Assembly (NCBI GenBank): GCA_019454225.1
Contig: CP075370.1
Coordinates: 920,001-984,000 of the forward strand
From: Paracoccaceae bacterium
GTDB lineage: Bacteria; Pseudomonadota; Alphaproteobacteria; Rhodobacterales; Rhodobacteraceae
Length of the DNA stretch: 64,000 nucleotides
Direction: 5' to 3'
The notes beneath the pieces are model-generated. The model ran no database searches and was not told the DNA's origin. It was given only the letters and a program-made list of their open reading frames with translations. The position numbers and the translations under genes are program-made. Shown here in pieces: positions 26,401 to 34,574 of the stretch; positions within the stretch are counted from its first letter, which is position 1, and every line of letters starts with the position of its first letter.

Positions 26401-28025
26401 CCGAGGCGCTGAACCGCAAGGTGTTCCGCATGGCCGTTTTCGGCGATTTCTCGGGCCGCTCGGCCGGTGGGCGGATCGAGGTGGGTGCCACGCTCGCGGC
26501 GCGGCGCGCGACGCGGCTCGACGTAGATACGATCGAGGAGGTGATCGAACGCTTCGCGACGCGGTTGATGTTGCCGATCGGGCCGGAAGGGCGGGCGATT
26601 GCCGTCGACCTCAAGGAACTGGATGATCTGCACCCCGACGAACTGGCCGAGAAGGTCGCGCTGTTCGACGAGCTGAAGGTGCTGCGCCAGCGGCTTTCCA
26701 ACGCATCGACGGCTGCCAAGGCGGTTGCCGAGATGCAGGGATGGGGGGCAACGTTCACCGCGCCCGCTGCCCCCACGCGGGCGCGGTCCGGTGCCGCCGC
26801 GGTACCTGCCGACAGGCGGCTGTCGGATTTCCAGATGCTGATCGGCGACACCACGCCGCGCGCGGCGACCGCTTCGCCTGCCGCCGACCTGATCGCACGC
26901 ATTGTCGGCCCCTATGTCCTGCCCGGCACGACGCCCGAGGCGCGCGCGCTCCGGGCCAGCGTTGACGATGCCATGGGATCTGCGATGCGGCTGATCCTGC
27001 ACCATCCGGAGTTTCAGGCGATCGAGGCTGCCTGGCGCTCGCTCGATCTGCTGGCGCGGCAGATCGAGACGGACGAGAAGCTGGAACTGTTCGTCTTCGA
27101 CGTCTCGGCCGAGGAATTTGCTGCGGACATCGGATCGGCGCATGATCTGTCGCAGTCGGGCGTATTCCAGATTCTGAACGAACCGCTGACCGTCGAGGGC
27201 GGCATCGGATATTCCGCCGTCATCGGCCTCTACACGTTCGAGGAAACGCCGCCGCACGCCGAACTGCTGGGCCGCATGGGCCGCATCGCCGCACATGTGC
27301 AGGCGCCCTTTGTGGCGGCGATGGCGCCCGGATTCGTGGATGTCGCCAAGCGCGACCGGCACCCGCTGACGGCGCGGGCCTGGGACGCATTGCGCGGCGA
27401 TGCCGGCGCAGCCTGGATCGGCCTCGCCGCGCCGAGATTCCTGCTGCGGCGACCCTATGGCGAACGCAGCGACCCGATAGATGCCTTCGAGTTCGAAGAG
27501 TTCACCCTGGCCGAAGGGCTGTCGGGGATGCTGTGGTGCAATCCGGCGGTGCTGGTCGGCATCCTGCTTGCCAAGGCATGGACAGACGGCGGCCCGAAGA
27601 TGACGCTGGGCAAGACCATGTCGATCGGGCAGATGCCCTATTACATCGTCACGGACCAGCACGGCGATCAGGTGGCGCTGCCCTGTACCGAGCGGAACGT
27701 GACGACGGAAAAGGCCGAGATCATCGTTCAGCGGGGCTTCATGCCGGTGGTGTCGGTGCGGGGTCGCGATGTGGTGCGGCTGGGTGCGTTCCAGTCACTG
27801 GCGGGGCAGGAACTGGCGGGACCCTGGTCCGGCAATCCGCCGCCCGCGCCGCCGCCGTCCGGCCGTGCGCCGGATCTGTCGGCCAGGCACGCACCGCCCG
27901 CAGCCGCCGCGCAGTCGGTCGAGGATGAACTTGACGCGCTGCTCGCAGGGTTCGGTGACAGCCCGGCACCGGCGGACCCGGCGGCGATCGACGCCGATCT
28001 TGCGGCGCTTCTGGAGGGACTGTGA
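23463..28025 (+). CDS. Giant TssB - repeat linker - TssC-like fusion protein (1520 aa)
   Basis: Residues 1 to about 157 are a complete TssB domain, sharing a run of 36 identical residues with the free TssB of this locus. Residues 174-642 are 21 alternating Ala/Pro-rich repeats. Residues about 643-975 are disordered with repeated DPLADLEALL-type motifs. Residues about 984-1090 (NRKVFRMAVFGDFSGR) again look TssB-like. Residues about 1150-1455 match TssC, including LILHHPEFQAIEAAWRSL, WIGLAAPRFLLRRPYG and GFMPVVSVRGRDVVRLGAF, but the last 125 or so residues of TssC have no counterpart. An acidic tail with DELDALLAGF ends the protein. The TssC-like part resembles the second TssC-type protein (ImpD/TssC40) of rhizobial and Agrobacterium systems. 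The free TssB and TssC are intact, so this is an additional component. Confidence 0.85.
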   Translation: MTGGGQKFIARNRAPRVQIEYDVELYGAEKKVQLPFVMGVMADLSGRPESPLPPVADRSFLEIDVDTFDARMKAMRPRAAFTVPNTLTGDGNIAVDLTFERMDDFTPGAIAARVEPLRQLFDARRQLADLATYMDGKSGAEALLEALLRDPARLAAIASGAVADDPPSPAQTLMALRIAAPVPADSSAPDPAATALAALRAAAPAEAPPAEAEADRALAALRSAAPVPAEPSVPDPAAAALAALRAATPAEAPPAEAEADRALAALRSAAPVAAEPSAPDPAATALAALRSATPAEAPPAATEADRALSALRSAAPAEAPPTATEADHALSALRSAAPVAAEPSAPDPAAVALAALRAAAPVETPPVEAEADRALAALRSAAPVPAEPSAPDPAATALAALRAAAPAEAPPAEAEADRALSALRSAAPVAAEPSAPDPAAAALAALRAAAPAEAPPAEAEADRALAALRSAAPVAADPSAPDPAATALAALRAATPPEAPPVEAEADRALSALRSAAPAPAEPSTPDPATAALAALRAAAPAEAPPVEAEADRALSALRSAAPVAAEPSAPDPAAAALAALRAAAPAEAPPAEAEADRALAALRSAAPVAAEPSAPDPAATALAALRAATPPEAPPVETEADPLSALDAILGDVGAIAVPTRDEAPGSQGKIEPDVVATPTDKDPPVDIDALLSGAAPGDFGAIDPGAAPNGRDAADLDGLLASASAESGGGLDALSDLDALLGGGHAPDAGRLPDGQGGNPPGEAETRDPLDDLDFLLDGAATSAQPGSAGSNPERLDGLTGSDPVTDPLADLEALLAGPAAAAPAPAAAADPLADLQSWTVPDEPVSDPSPSEPAAADGLAALDALLSEGAGGDPLADLQALLGPDPAPAAGQVSVDPLSDLDALMAGLAADAPDDAAMGLDAVIAAADDPLAGIDAMLAAGTAAVATRREGPMSDLDALLGGAGSAYGTLNAPAPNPEALNRKVFRMAVFGDFSGRSAGGRIEVGATLAARRATRLDVDTIEEVIERFATRLMLPIGPEGRAIAVDLKELDDLHPDELAEKVALFDELKVLRQRLSNASTAAKAVAEMQGWGATFTAPAAPTRARSGAAAVPADRRLSDFQMLIGDTTPRAATASPAADLIARIVGPYVLPGTTPEARALRASVDDAMGSAMRLILHHPEFQAIEAAWRSLDLLARQIETDEKLELFVFDVSAEEFAADIGSAHDLSQSGVFQILNEPLTVEGGIGYSAVIGLYTFEETPPHAELLGRMGRIAAHVQAPFVAAMAPGFVDVAKRDRHPLTARAWDALRGDAGAAWIGLAAPRFLLRRPYGERSDPIDAFEFEEFTLAEGLSGMLWCNPAVLVGILLAKAWTDGGPKMTLGKTMSIGQMPYYIVTDQHGDQVALPCTERNVTTEKAEIIVQRGFMPVVSVRGRDVVRLGAFQSLAGQELAGPWSGNPPPAPPPSGRAPDLSARHAPPAAAAQSVEDELDALLAGFGDSPAPADPAAIDADLAALLEGL
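23982..25388 (+). repeat. Coding minisatellite: 21 alternating 22/23-residue repeats
   Basis: Within the fusion gene, type A units (ALAALRAAAPAEAPPAEAEA plus DR, 22 residues, 11 copies) alternate with type B units (ALAALRSAAPVPAEPSAPDP plus a three-residue end, 23 residues, about 10 copies including a divergent first one). This gives a 45-residue, 135-base composite period. The order is broken once by two consecutive A-type units (around 24322-24456). DNA copies are nearly identical, indicating recent expansion or homogenisation. Confidence 0.9.
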
Positions 28026-28336
28026 TGCTGGATGACGAGAGCGGGGGAGGCCGGGACGGCGGCGAGGACGACGACGACGGCATCCCGATGACTCTGCTTG
28101 CGGTTCATGGCAATTATTGGCTTTATGAAGGTGTGGAGTTGTTGAACGACCTGCTGTTCGGCACGGGCGAGGCGCCTTTTCCCGTCCGCTGTGTGTACTT
28201 CAGGGATGCTTTTGAATTGAAACGGTTCTTTGGCACCGAATTCGTTGTCTCGTCGCTCTGGAGGATCAATCCGGACATCATCGAGCGGGTGCGGCGCGAG
28301 AATCTTCTGATCGAGGTGCAAGCCTCGGATATTTGA
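28025..28336 (+). CDS. Unrecognised small acidic protein downstream of the fusion gene (103 aa)
   Basis: This 103-residue protein has an Asp/Gly-rich first 20 residues and then a compact region with TLLAVHGNYWLYEGVELLND, FPVRCVYFRDAFELKRFFG and SSLWRINPDIIERVRRENL. There is no signal peptide or membrane segment. The ATG at 28025 overlaps the stop of the fusion gene (TGATG), so its synthesis is coupled to the fusion protein, suggesting a partner or chaperone. I do not recognise the family. Confidence 0.75.
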   Translation: MLDDESGGGRDGGEDDDDGIPMTLLAVHGNYWLYEGVELLNDLLFGTGEAPFPVRCVYFRDAFELKRFFGTEFVVSSLWRINPDIIERVRRENLLIEVQASDI

Positions 28337-28375
28337 TCCCGGGCGGCGCAGGCCGCCCAAACGAGGGAACGGGCG

Positions 28376-30475
28376 ATGAGTGGTGGTGGTATTTCTCAGG
28401 TCATTCTCGAAAACCGAAAGATCAAGATGGACGGGCCCCTGGGCCCCAAGAAGATGTTCATCAAGTCGGCGCGCGTCGTCGAGGCATTGAGCACGGTCAC
28501 CGAGACGACCATCGACTTCATGTCGCCTGACCAGAAGGTTGATCTTGGCCAGGTTGTGGGGCGCACGATCAAGGTCATGGTGCAGAAGGGCGAGGAGGGG
28601 GGCGACGCCTGGCGCGAGTTCGTCGGGACCTGCATCGAGGCGCAGTACATGGGCCTGCACGAGGGCTTCGGGTTCTACTCGCTCGAGGTGCGGCCGTGGA
28701 TCTGGTTCCTGACCCGCAGTTCAGGATGCCGCATCTTCCAGAACCAGAGCGCCACGGACATCATCAAGAAGATCTTCAGCGACCGCGGGTTCTCTGACTA
28801 TACGGTCAGCGTCAACCGCAGCCTCGAGCCGCGCATCTATACCGTCCAGTACAACGAGACGGACTACGACTTCATTTCCCGTCTGATGGAGGAGGAAGGC
28901 ATCTACTTCTTCTCCACCGTCAAGAATGGCGTCGATCACCTGATGATCGTCGACGATATCGGCGCGCACCAGCCTGTGCAGGATTTCCCGACCATCGAGT
29001 TCGCCACCCGCGAGCAGGAATACCGCCGCACCACCGACCACATCTTCGAATGGCGCGGGTCCGAGAACGTGACCAGCGGCAAGGTCACGCTGCGCGACTA
29101 CAACTTCGAGAAGCCCAAGGCCGACATGACCACGGTCAAGTCTACGCCCAAGGGCAGCCACAGCCACAAGAACTACGAGCTTTACGGCTATTCCGGGCAC
29201 TACCGGGAAACGGCGCTCGGCGATGAATACGCGCGGATCAGGATGCAGGCCGAGGCGGTGAAGTTCCAGGTCAGGAACGCCATCGGAAACGTCCGGACGC
29301 TGGCTACCGGCGCCACCTTCAAGCTCGACAAGCACAAGCGCGACGCGGAAAACCAGGATTACCTGATCACCGGCGCCGTCCACATGCTGCAGATCGAGGT
29401 GCAGATGGAGGACGAGACGCAGCAGGTCAAGGAACTGCCCGGCACCATCGAGTTCGACGAAAAGAACAAGGACAGCTATCGCTGCACGTTCCAGACGATC
29501 CCGAAGAACGTGCCGTACAGGGCCCCGTTCAAGACCGAATGGCCCAAGATTCCCGGCATCCTCCTCGCCAAGGTGACAGGGCCGGGTGGCGAGGAAATCT
29601 ACACCGACAAGTACGGCCGCATAAAGGTGCAGTTCCCCTGGGACCGCGAAGGCAAGAATGACGAGAACACGACCTGCTGGGTGCGGGTGGTGACGCCGTG
29701 GTCGGGCAAGAACTGGGGCATGATCCATATTCCGCGGATCGGGCAGGAAGTGGTGATCCAGTTCGAGGACGGCGACCCGGATCGTCCGATCTGCACCGGC
29801 ATGCTCTACAACGCCGATACCATGCCGCCCTATGAGCTTCCGGCAAACATGACGATGCAGGGCATCAAGACCAACAGCTCGAAGGGCGGCGGCGGTTTCA
29901 ACGAACTCGTGTTCGAGGACAAGAAGGACGAGGAATACGTCCGCCTGCAGTCCGAGAAGGATTATTTCGAGATCATCAAGAACAACGCGACGATCACCAT
30001 CGGCCTGGAGAAGCAGGATGACGGCGACATCACGACGACGATCCACCGCAACCGGACCGAAACGATCAAGACCGGCGACCTGACGCTGACCGTCGAGCAG
30101 GGCAACGAGAAGCGCGACATCAAGACCGACCGCACCGAAAAGGTGGGGCAGCACGCCACACAGGAGGTGGGCGGCAACAAGACGATGAAGGTGACCGGCA
30201 ACTACGAAGGCTCGACAGGCGGCAATTCCTCCGCCACGGTCAGTGGCAACTCGGAGGAAAGCGTCACCGGCACGTTCAAGTCGACGGTGACGGGGCCGAT
30301 AACCATCGAATCCTCGGCCAGCATCGAACTGAAGGTCATGGGCTCCTCGATCAAGATCGACCCTTCGGGGGTCACGATAAAGGGTCCGATGATCACCACC
30401 GAGGCGCAGGGGATCGCGCAGCACAAGGGCAGCGGGATGGTCATCATCCAGGGCGGTCTCGTGATGATCAACTGA
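28376..30475 (+). CDS. vgrG: T6SS spike protein VgrG (TssI)
   Basis: A 699-residue VgrG with the gp27-like N-terminal part (YNETDYDFISRLMEEEGIYF), the OB-fold gp5 part (KYGRIKVQFPWDREGKND, TPWSGKNWGM, IPRIGQEVVIQFEDGDPDRP) and a C-terminal beta-helix rich in T/G repeats ending VTIKGPMITTEAQG. The protein ends soon after the needle, so there is no C-terminal effector domain. It is followed by an unknown gene and PAAR, the usual position of spike adaptors. Confidence 0.95.
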   Translation: MSGGGISQVILENRKIKMDGPLGPKKMFIKSARVVEALSTVTETTIDFMSPDQKVDLGQVVGRTIKVMVQKGEEGGDAWREFVGTCIEAQYMGLHEGFGFYSLEVRPWIWFLTRSSGCRIFQNQSATDIIKKIFSDRGFSDYTVSVNRSLEPRIYTVQYNETDYDFISRLMEEEGIYFFSTVKNGVDHLMIVDDIGAHQPVQDFPTIEFATREQEYRRTTDHIFEWRGSENVTSGKVTLRDYNFEKPKADMTTVKSTPKGSHSHKNYELYGYSGHYRETALGDEYARIRMQAEAVKFQVRNAIGNVRTLATGATFKLDKHKRDAENQDYLITGAVHMLQIEVQMEDETQQVKELPGTIEFDEKNKDSYRCTFQTIPKNVPYRAPFKTEWPKIPGILLAKVTGPGGEEIYTDKYGRIKVQFPWDREGKNDENTTCWVRVVTPWSGKNWGMIHIPRIGQEVVIQFEDGDPDRPICTGMLYNADTMPPYELPANMTMQGIKTNSSKGGGGFNELVFEDKKDEEYVRLQSEKDYFEIIKNNATITIGLEKQDDGDITTTIHRNRTETIKTGDLTLTVEQGNEKRDIKTDRTEKVGQHATQEVGGNKTMKVTGNYEGSTGGNSSATVSGNSEESVTGTFKSTVTGPITIESSASIELKVMGSSIKIDPSGVTIKGPMITTEAQGIAQHKGSGMVIIQGGLVMIN

Positions 30476-30482
30476 GGCCGTC

Positions 30483-31100
30483 ATGAGCAAGCGTTTCGAA
30501 AACCTCAAGAAGATCCCGCCCGAACCGGCGGCCAAGCTTCTGGCCAATGCAAACACCAAGCTGCAGCACAAGCCTGCCGTGCCGGCCTCGGCGCAGGTGA
30601 CGGCCGTGCTGGTCGCGCTCGAGACGATGCAGGCGCGGCTTGACATGCTGCGCCTGCTGTCGGTCGCGCTGCCCCCGCGCGAGGCGACCTGGTGGGCCTG
30701 CCTCGCCGCGCGCGATCTTGTCGGTGCGGATGCCAAGCAGGTGCCGCCGCCGCTGGCCGCAGCAGAACGCTGGGTCTTCAAGCCCACGCCCGAACACCGC
30801 GCGGCGGCGAGCCACGCCTTTCACAATGCCGAGATGGACGATGACACGGTGTATTGCGCGATGGCGGCGCTCTATGCCGACGGGACGCTGGGCGTGGACG
30901 GGGATACGGCGAACTACGCGGCCCCCCCGAACGGCGTTTCCGCCGCTGTTTTCGCGATGAACCTGATCGCGCTGCGTGCCCATGCCGACAAGGCCGATGC
31001 CTTCATGGACATGCTGATCGACCGTGGCGTCGACATCGCGCGGGGCGGCAACGGACGGGTCGAGGCGGCGGGCGCGGCCAAGGCCGACGCGAAAGGATAG
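30483..31100 (+). CDS. Uncharacterised protein between vgrG and PAAR (205 aa; possibly DUF6931-like)
   Basis: The 205-residue protein starts MSKRFENLKKIPPEPAAKLL. It has a helical body with VLVALETMQARLDMLRLLSVALPPREATWWACLAARD-type helices (about residues 40-77) and a second helical half with AVFAMNLIALRAHADKADAFMD (about 158-179). There is no signal peptide or catalytic motif. It lies 7 bases after vgrG and 3 before PAAR. I believe it belongs to a T6SS-associated family listed as DUF6931, but I cannot verify this. A role as spike adaptor or effector-loading protein is inferred from position. Confidence 0.7.
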   Translation: MSKRFENLKKIPPEPAAKLLANANTKLQHKPAVPASAQVTAVLVALETMQARLDMLRLLSVALPPREATWWACLAARDLVGADAKQVPPPLAAAERWVFKPTPEHRAAASHAFHNAEMDDDTVYCAMAALYADGTLGVDGDTANYAAPPNGVSAAVFAMNLIALRAHADKADAFMDMLIDRGVDIARGGNGRVEAAGAAKADAKG

Positions 31101-31103
31101 AAC

Positions 31104-31397
31104 ATGGCCGGACCTCCGCAGGCACGCCTGACCGATACCCACATCTGCCCGCTGACGCTCGGCGCCCCCACGCCTGTGATTCCGCCCTGTGCGCCCCCGG
31201 TGCTGGTGGTCAAGCTGTTCGCGGCGCGTCTCACCGACATGTGCGTGACGGCGGTCGCCCCTCCGCCGCACCCGATTGCCAAGGGGTCTGCGACCGTTAT
31301 GATACAGAAACTGCCCGCAGCGCGGATCGGCATGGATCTGTGCTCCGGCGGCGGAGCAATCCTGCCGATGCAGTTCACTGTGTATACCGGAGGCTGA
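31104..31397 (+). CDS. PAAR-domain spike-tip protein
   Basis: A 97-residue PAAR protein with ARLTDTHICPLTLG, the RLTDMCVTAVAPPPHPIAKG region and PAARIGMDLCSGGG. His and Cys residues suit the metal-binding cone tip that sharpens VgrG. It has no N- or C-terminal toxin extension. It sits directly between the 205-residue gene and fha. Confidence 0.9.
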   Translation: MAGPPQARLTDTHICPLTLGAPTPVIPPCAPPVLVVKLFAARLTDMCVTAVAPPPHPIAKGSATVMIQKLPAARIGMDLCSGGGAILPMQFTVYTGG

Positions 31398-31404
31398 TGC
31401 CTAG

Positions 31405-33138
31405 ATGCCCGTGACACTTCGGTTCCAATCCACGGGGGCAGTCCCGGGGGACGGGTCGCCCATCGTGATGCGGGGTCCAAGCCTGACGATCGGTCGCGGG
31501 CAGGAAAACGACATCGTCCTGCCAGACCCGGACAGGCTGATCTCGAAGAGCCATTGCGCCATCGAGGACCAGAACGGCAATGTCGTCGTCATCGACTTCT
31601 CCACCAACGGCACCTTCCTGAACTACGGCAAGGTGCCGCTGGGCAGGGTTCCGACGCCGCTGAACGACGGCGACGTGCTGACCCTGGGCGGCTACGAGCT
31701 GGTGGTCGCGATTACCTCGGGCCGTGCCGATCCGATGCACCACCTCGCGCCTCCGGTTGACGACGGGCCGGTGTCGCACGGCCGCGCCGATGCCGCGCCC
31801 GATCTCATGGACCTGCTGGACGACCATTCGTCGAAGCGTGTCGACTTCCTGGACGATCTCATGGGCGCCGCACCGCCGCGCGGACCATCGACGGTGGTGC
31901 GCGAGGATCCGATCGATGAACTCGACCTGCCGCATCTGCGCGATGCCGAGGATCCGATCCTCGGTCACCTTCCCGAGCCGCTGGACGACATGGACGGCGC
32001 CTCGGCCAGGTATCACTCGCCCTCGCTGAATGACGGCTTCTCGACCTCGGCCCGCAAGGCGAACGTGATTCCGGACGATTGGGACGAGGATTTCCTGGCG
32101 CCCACACCCAAGGCACGGGGTGGCGGTGGCGGCGGCGGGATCGGGGAAGGAAACCCCGACGATCCCTTCGGTCTGGCGCCTGCTCCGCCGCCGCCTGCGC
32201 CGCGCCCGGCGCCGCCGCCGCCCGACCCCATGGACGATCTTCTGGCGCCAACCCCATCGGTCGCCCCACCGCCGCCCCATGCGCCGCTTCCGACCGCCTC
32301 GGTCGTGCCCCGTCCGCCCCGGCCAAAGACCGCGGCCGAGGCGGCGGCCGACGCGGCCTCGCCGTTCAACGCGCCGGTGCCGCCCGGGCGGCTGACCTCG
32401 GTCGTGCCGCCGCCGCCCGTATCCGTCCCGCCGCCTCCGGCCGTCTCGGCGGCCCCGCCGCCGCCAGTTTCCGTGGCGCCTGCGCCCCCCGCCCCGGTCC
32501 CGCCGCCCGCAGCCGCGCCCGTTGCCGCGCCTGCGCGGCCTGCGGGTCATGCCAGCGGGCAGGGCGATGCCTTGCGCGCCTTCCTGGAGGGGGCGGGCGC
32601 CGAGGATCTCGTGATCCCCGACCAGGAGATCGCGGCCACCATGGCACGCATGGGGCTGGTGATGCGCATCCTGATCGAGGGGCTGCGCGAGATCCTGATG
32701 ACCCGGGCCGAGATCAAGGGCGAGTTCCGCATGGAGCGCACCCAGATCAGCGCGGGTGGCAACAACCCGCTGAAATTTGCCCTGTCTCCCGAACATGCGG
32801 TCGAGATGATCGTGCGGCCCAAGGCCAAGGGCTACATGGACGCGCCCACCGCGGTGCGCGAGGCGCTGAAGGACATCAAGGCGCATGAGGTGGCCATGGT
32901 CACCGGCATGGAGGCCGCCATCAAGGACGTGCTCAAGCGCCTCGATCCGGCGATCCTGGGCGAGCGTGTCAGCGGCGGCGGCATCGGCGGCTTTCTGGGC
33001 GGCAAGAAGGCCCGCCTGTGGGAGGAGTTCGAGCGTCTCTATGGCACCATCTCGAACGAGGCCGAGAACGATTTCCACGAGTTCTTTGCCAAGGCCTTCG
33101 CGCGGGCCTATCAGGACCAGCTTGAAAGATTGAAATGA
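31405..33138 (+). CDS. fha: FHA-domain T6SS regulatory scaffold (Fha/TagH/ImpI)
   Basis: The 577-residue protein has an N-terminal FHA domain (residues about 28-100) with TIGRG, SKSHC and STNGTFLN, which binds phosphothreonine. A long Pro/Asp-rich disordered middle follows (about 105-385), with IPDDWDEDF and several DPMDDLL-type motifs. The C-terminal helical domain (about 386-577, LRAFLEGAGAEDL to the end) is the T6SS-type FHA C-terminus. It couples PpkA phosphorylation to assembly. The DPxDDL-like motifs resemble those in the fusion protein. Confidence 0.92.
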   Translation: MPVTLRFQSTGAVPGDGSPIVMRGPSLTIGRGQENDIVLPDPDRLISKSHCAIEDQNGNVVVIDFSTNGTFLNYGKVPLGRVPTPLNDGDVLTLGGYELVVAITSGRADPMHHLAPPVDDGPVSHGRADAAPDLMDLLDDHSSKRVDFLDDLMGAAPPRGPSTVVREDPIDELDLPHLRDAEDPILGHLPEPLDDMDGASARYHSPSLNDGFSTSARKANVIPDDWDEDFLAPTPKARGGGGGGGIGEGNPDDPFGLAPAPPPPAPRPAPPPPDPMDDLLAPTPSVAPPPPHAPLPTASVVPRPPRPKTAAEAAADAASPFNAPVPPGRLTSVVPPPPVSVPPPPAVSAAPPPPVSVAPAPPAPVPPPAAAPVAAPARPAGHASGQGDALRAFLEGAGAEDLVIPDQEIAATMARMGLVMRILIEGLREILMTRAEIKGEFRMERTQISAGGNNPLKFALSPEHAVEMIVRPKAKGYMDAPTAVREALKDIKAHEVAMVTGMEAAIKDVLKRLDPAILGERVSGGGIGGFLGGKKARLWEEFERLYGTISNEAENDFHEFFAKAFARAYQDQLERLK

Positions 33139-33210
33139 CACGGGGCCAAGGGGATACTAGGGTTCGCACCGATCGTGCGCCGACCGGCGCGCGCAACGAT
33201 GAGGTGACGT

Positions 33211-34551
33211 GTGTCCTGGGATAGCAAGGTTCTCTGGACGGAAGGCCTGTTCCTTCAACCCCACCACTTCCAGCAGTCCGACAGGTATGTCGAGGCTCTG
33301 GTCACGGGCCTCGCGCGCCGGATCGTGCCCTATGCCTGGGGTGTCGGCCAGATCGACATCAACGAGGAAGTGCTGAAATTCGGCCAGTTCGCGATCAAGG
33401 GCGCCTCCGGCCTGACCCCCGACGGCACGGTCTTTCGCGTGCCCGAGGCCGAAGAGCATCCCCCGGCCCTGGAGGTGCCCGATGCGGTCAAGGACTGCAT
33501 CGTCTATCTGTCGGTGCCTGCGCGGCGCCGCGGTGCGCTCGAGATCGACCCGTCGGGCATGGAACGGTCGGCGGCACGGTTCCGCCATTCCGAGGTCGAG
33601 GTCACCGACGTCACAAGCGAGGGGCGGAAGCCCGTCATCCTGGGTGTCGGCAAGCTGCGACTGCAGTTCGCGCTCCAGGTTGACGACCTGGCCGACCGCC
33701 TTGTGATCCCGATCGCCCGGATCATCGAGAAACGTCCCGATGGCGAGGTGATCCTCGACAAGGGGTTCGTGCCCACCTGCATCGATGTGCGTGCCGCCCC
33801 GCCGCTGCACGGTTTCCTGCGCGAACTGGAGGGCCTGCTGTCGCACCGGCAGAAGGCGCTGGCCGGACGGCTTTCGGAAAGCGGCACGTCCAAGGGCGTG
33901 GCCGAGATCCAGGACGCGCTGATCCTGATGGTGGTCAACCGCAACCTGCCGATGGTCCGTCACCTTCTGGGTTGCGAGAACGTGCATCCGGTGCAGGCCT
34001 ACGGCCTGTGCGTCTCGATCGCCGGGGAACTGGCCACGTTCATGGCAACCGAGAAGGCGCCGCCCGACTTCCCGCCCTATCAGCACGATTCGCTGTCCGT
34101 GACCTTCGCGCCCGTCGTCCGCACATTGCGGCAGTACCTGTCGGCGGTGCTGGAGCAGACAGCCGTCCTCATCCCGCTGGAGGCGCGCAAGTATGGCGTC
34201 AGCGTCGGCATCATCGCGGATCGCAAGCTGATCACGACGGCGGGCTTCGTCCTGGCGGTCAAGGCGGACATCCCGGCCGAGAATGTCCGGCGGCACTTCG
34301 CGGGGCAGGCCAAGATAGGCCCGGTCGAGGAAATCCGGCCGCTGGTGAACTCGGCGCTGCCGGGGATCACGCTGCGGCCCCTGCCCGTGGCCCCCCGCCA
34401 GATCCCGTATCACGCAGGCGTGGTCTATTTTGAGCTTGACCGCGACAGTCCCTATTGGCGCAAGATGACAACGTCGGGCGGTATCGCCGTGCATGTTTCC
34501 GGTGACTATCCCGGCCTTTCGATGGAGCTTTGGGCCATTCGCGTCGGCTGA
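33211..34551 (+). CDS. tssK: T6SS baseplate-membrane connector TssK (VasE/ImpJ)
   Basis: A 446-residue TssK with WTEGLFLQPHHFQQSDRY at the N-terminus, the IQDALILMVVNRNLP region and a C-terminal receptor-binding-like domain ending MELWAIRVG. TssK trimers link the TssEFG wedges to TssL/TssM. The start is GTG at 33211, with GAGG six bases upstream; no ATG begins the conserved N-terminus. It lies 72 bases after fha. Confidence 0.95.
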   Translation: MSWDSKVLWTEGLFLQPHHFQQSDRYVEALVTGLARRIVPYAWGVGQIDINEEVLKFGQFAIKGASGLTPDGTVFRVPEAEEHPPALEVPDAVKDCIVYLSVPARRRGALEIDPSGMERSAARFRHSEVEVTDVTSEGRKPVILGVGKLRLQFALQVDDLADRLVIPIARIIEKRPDGEVILDKGFVPTCIDVRAAPPLHGFLRELEGLLSHRQKALAGRLSESGTSKGVAEIQDALILMVVNRNLPMVRHLLGCENVHPVQAYGLCVSIAGELATFMATEKAPPDFPPYQHDSLSVTFAPVVRTLRQYLSAVLEQTAVLIPLEARKYGVSVGIIADRKLITTAGFVLAVKADIPAENVRRHFAGQAKIGPVEEIRPLVNSALPGITLRPLPVAPRQIPYHAGVVYFELDRDSPYWRKMTTSGGIAVHVSGDYPGLSMELWAIRVG

Positions 34552-34574
34552 GCCCGAAAAGAGGATTGAGGACC

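Noticed and set aside
31104-31397. Effector extension on PAAR
   Set aside because: The protein is only 97 residues and is accounted for by the PAAR fold.
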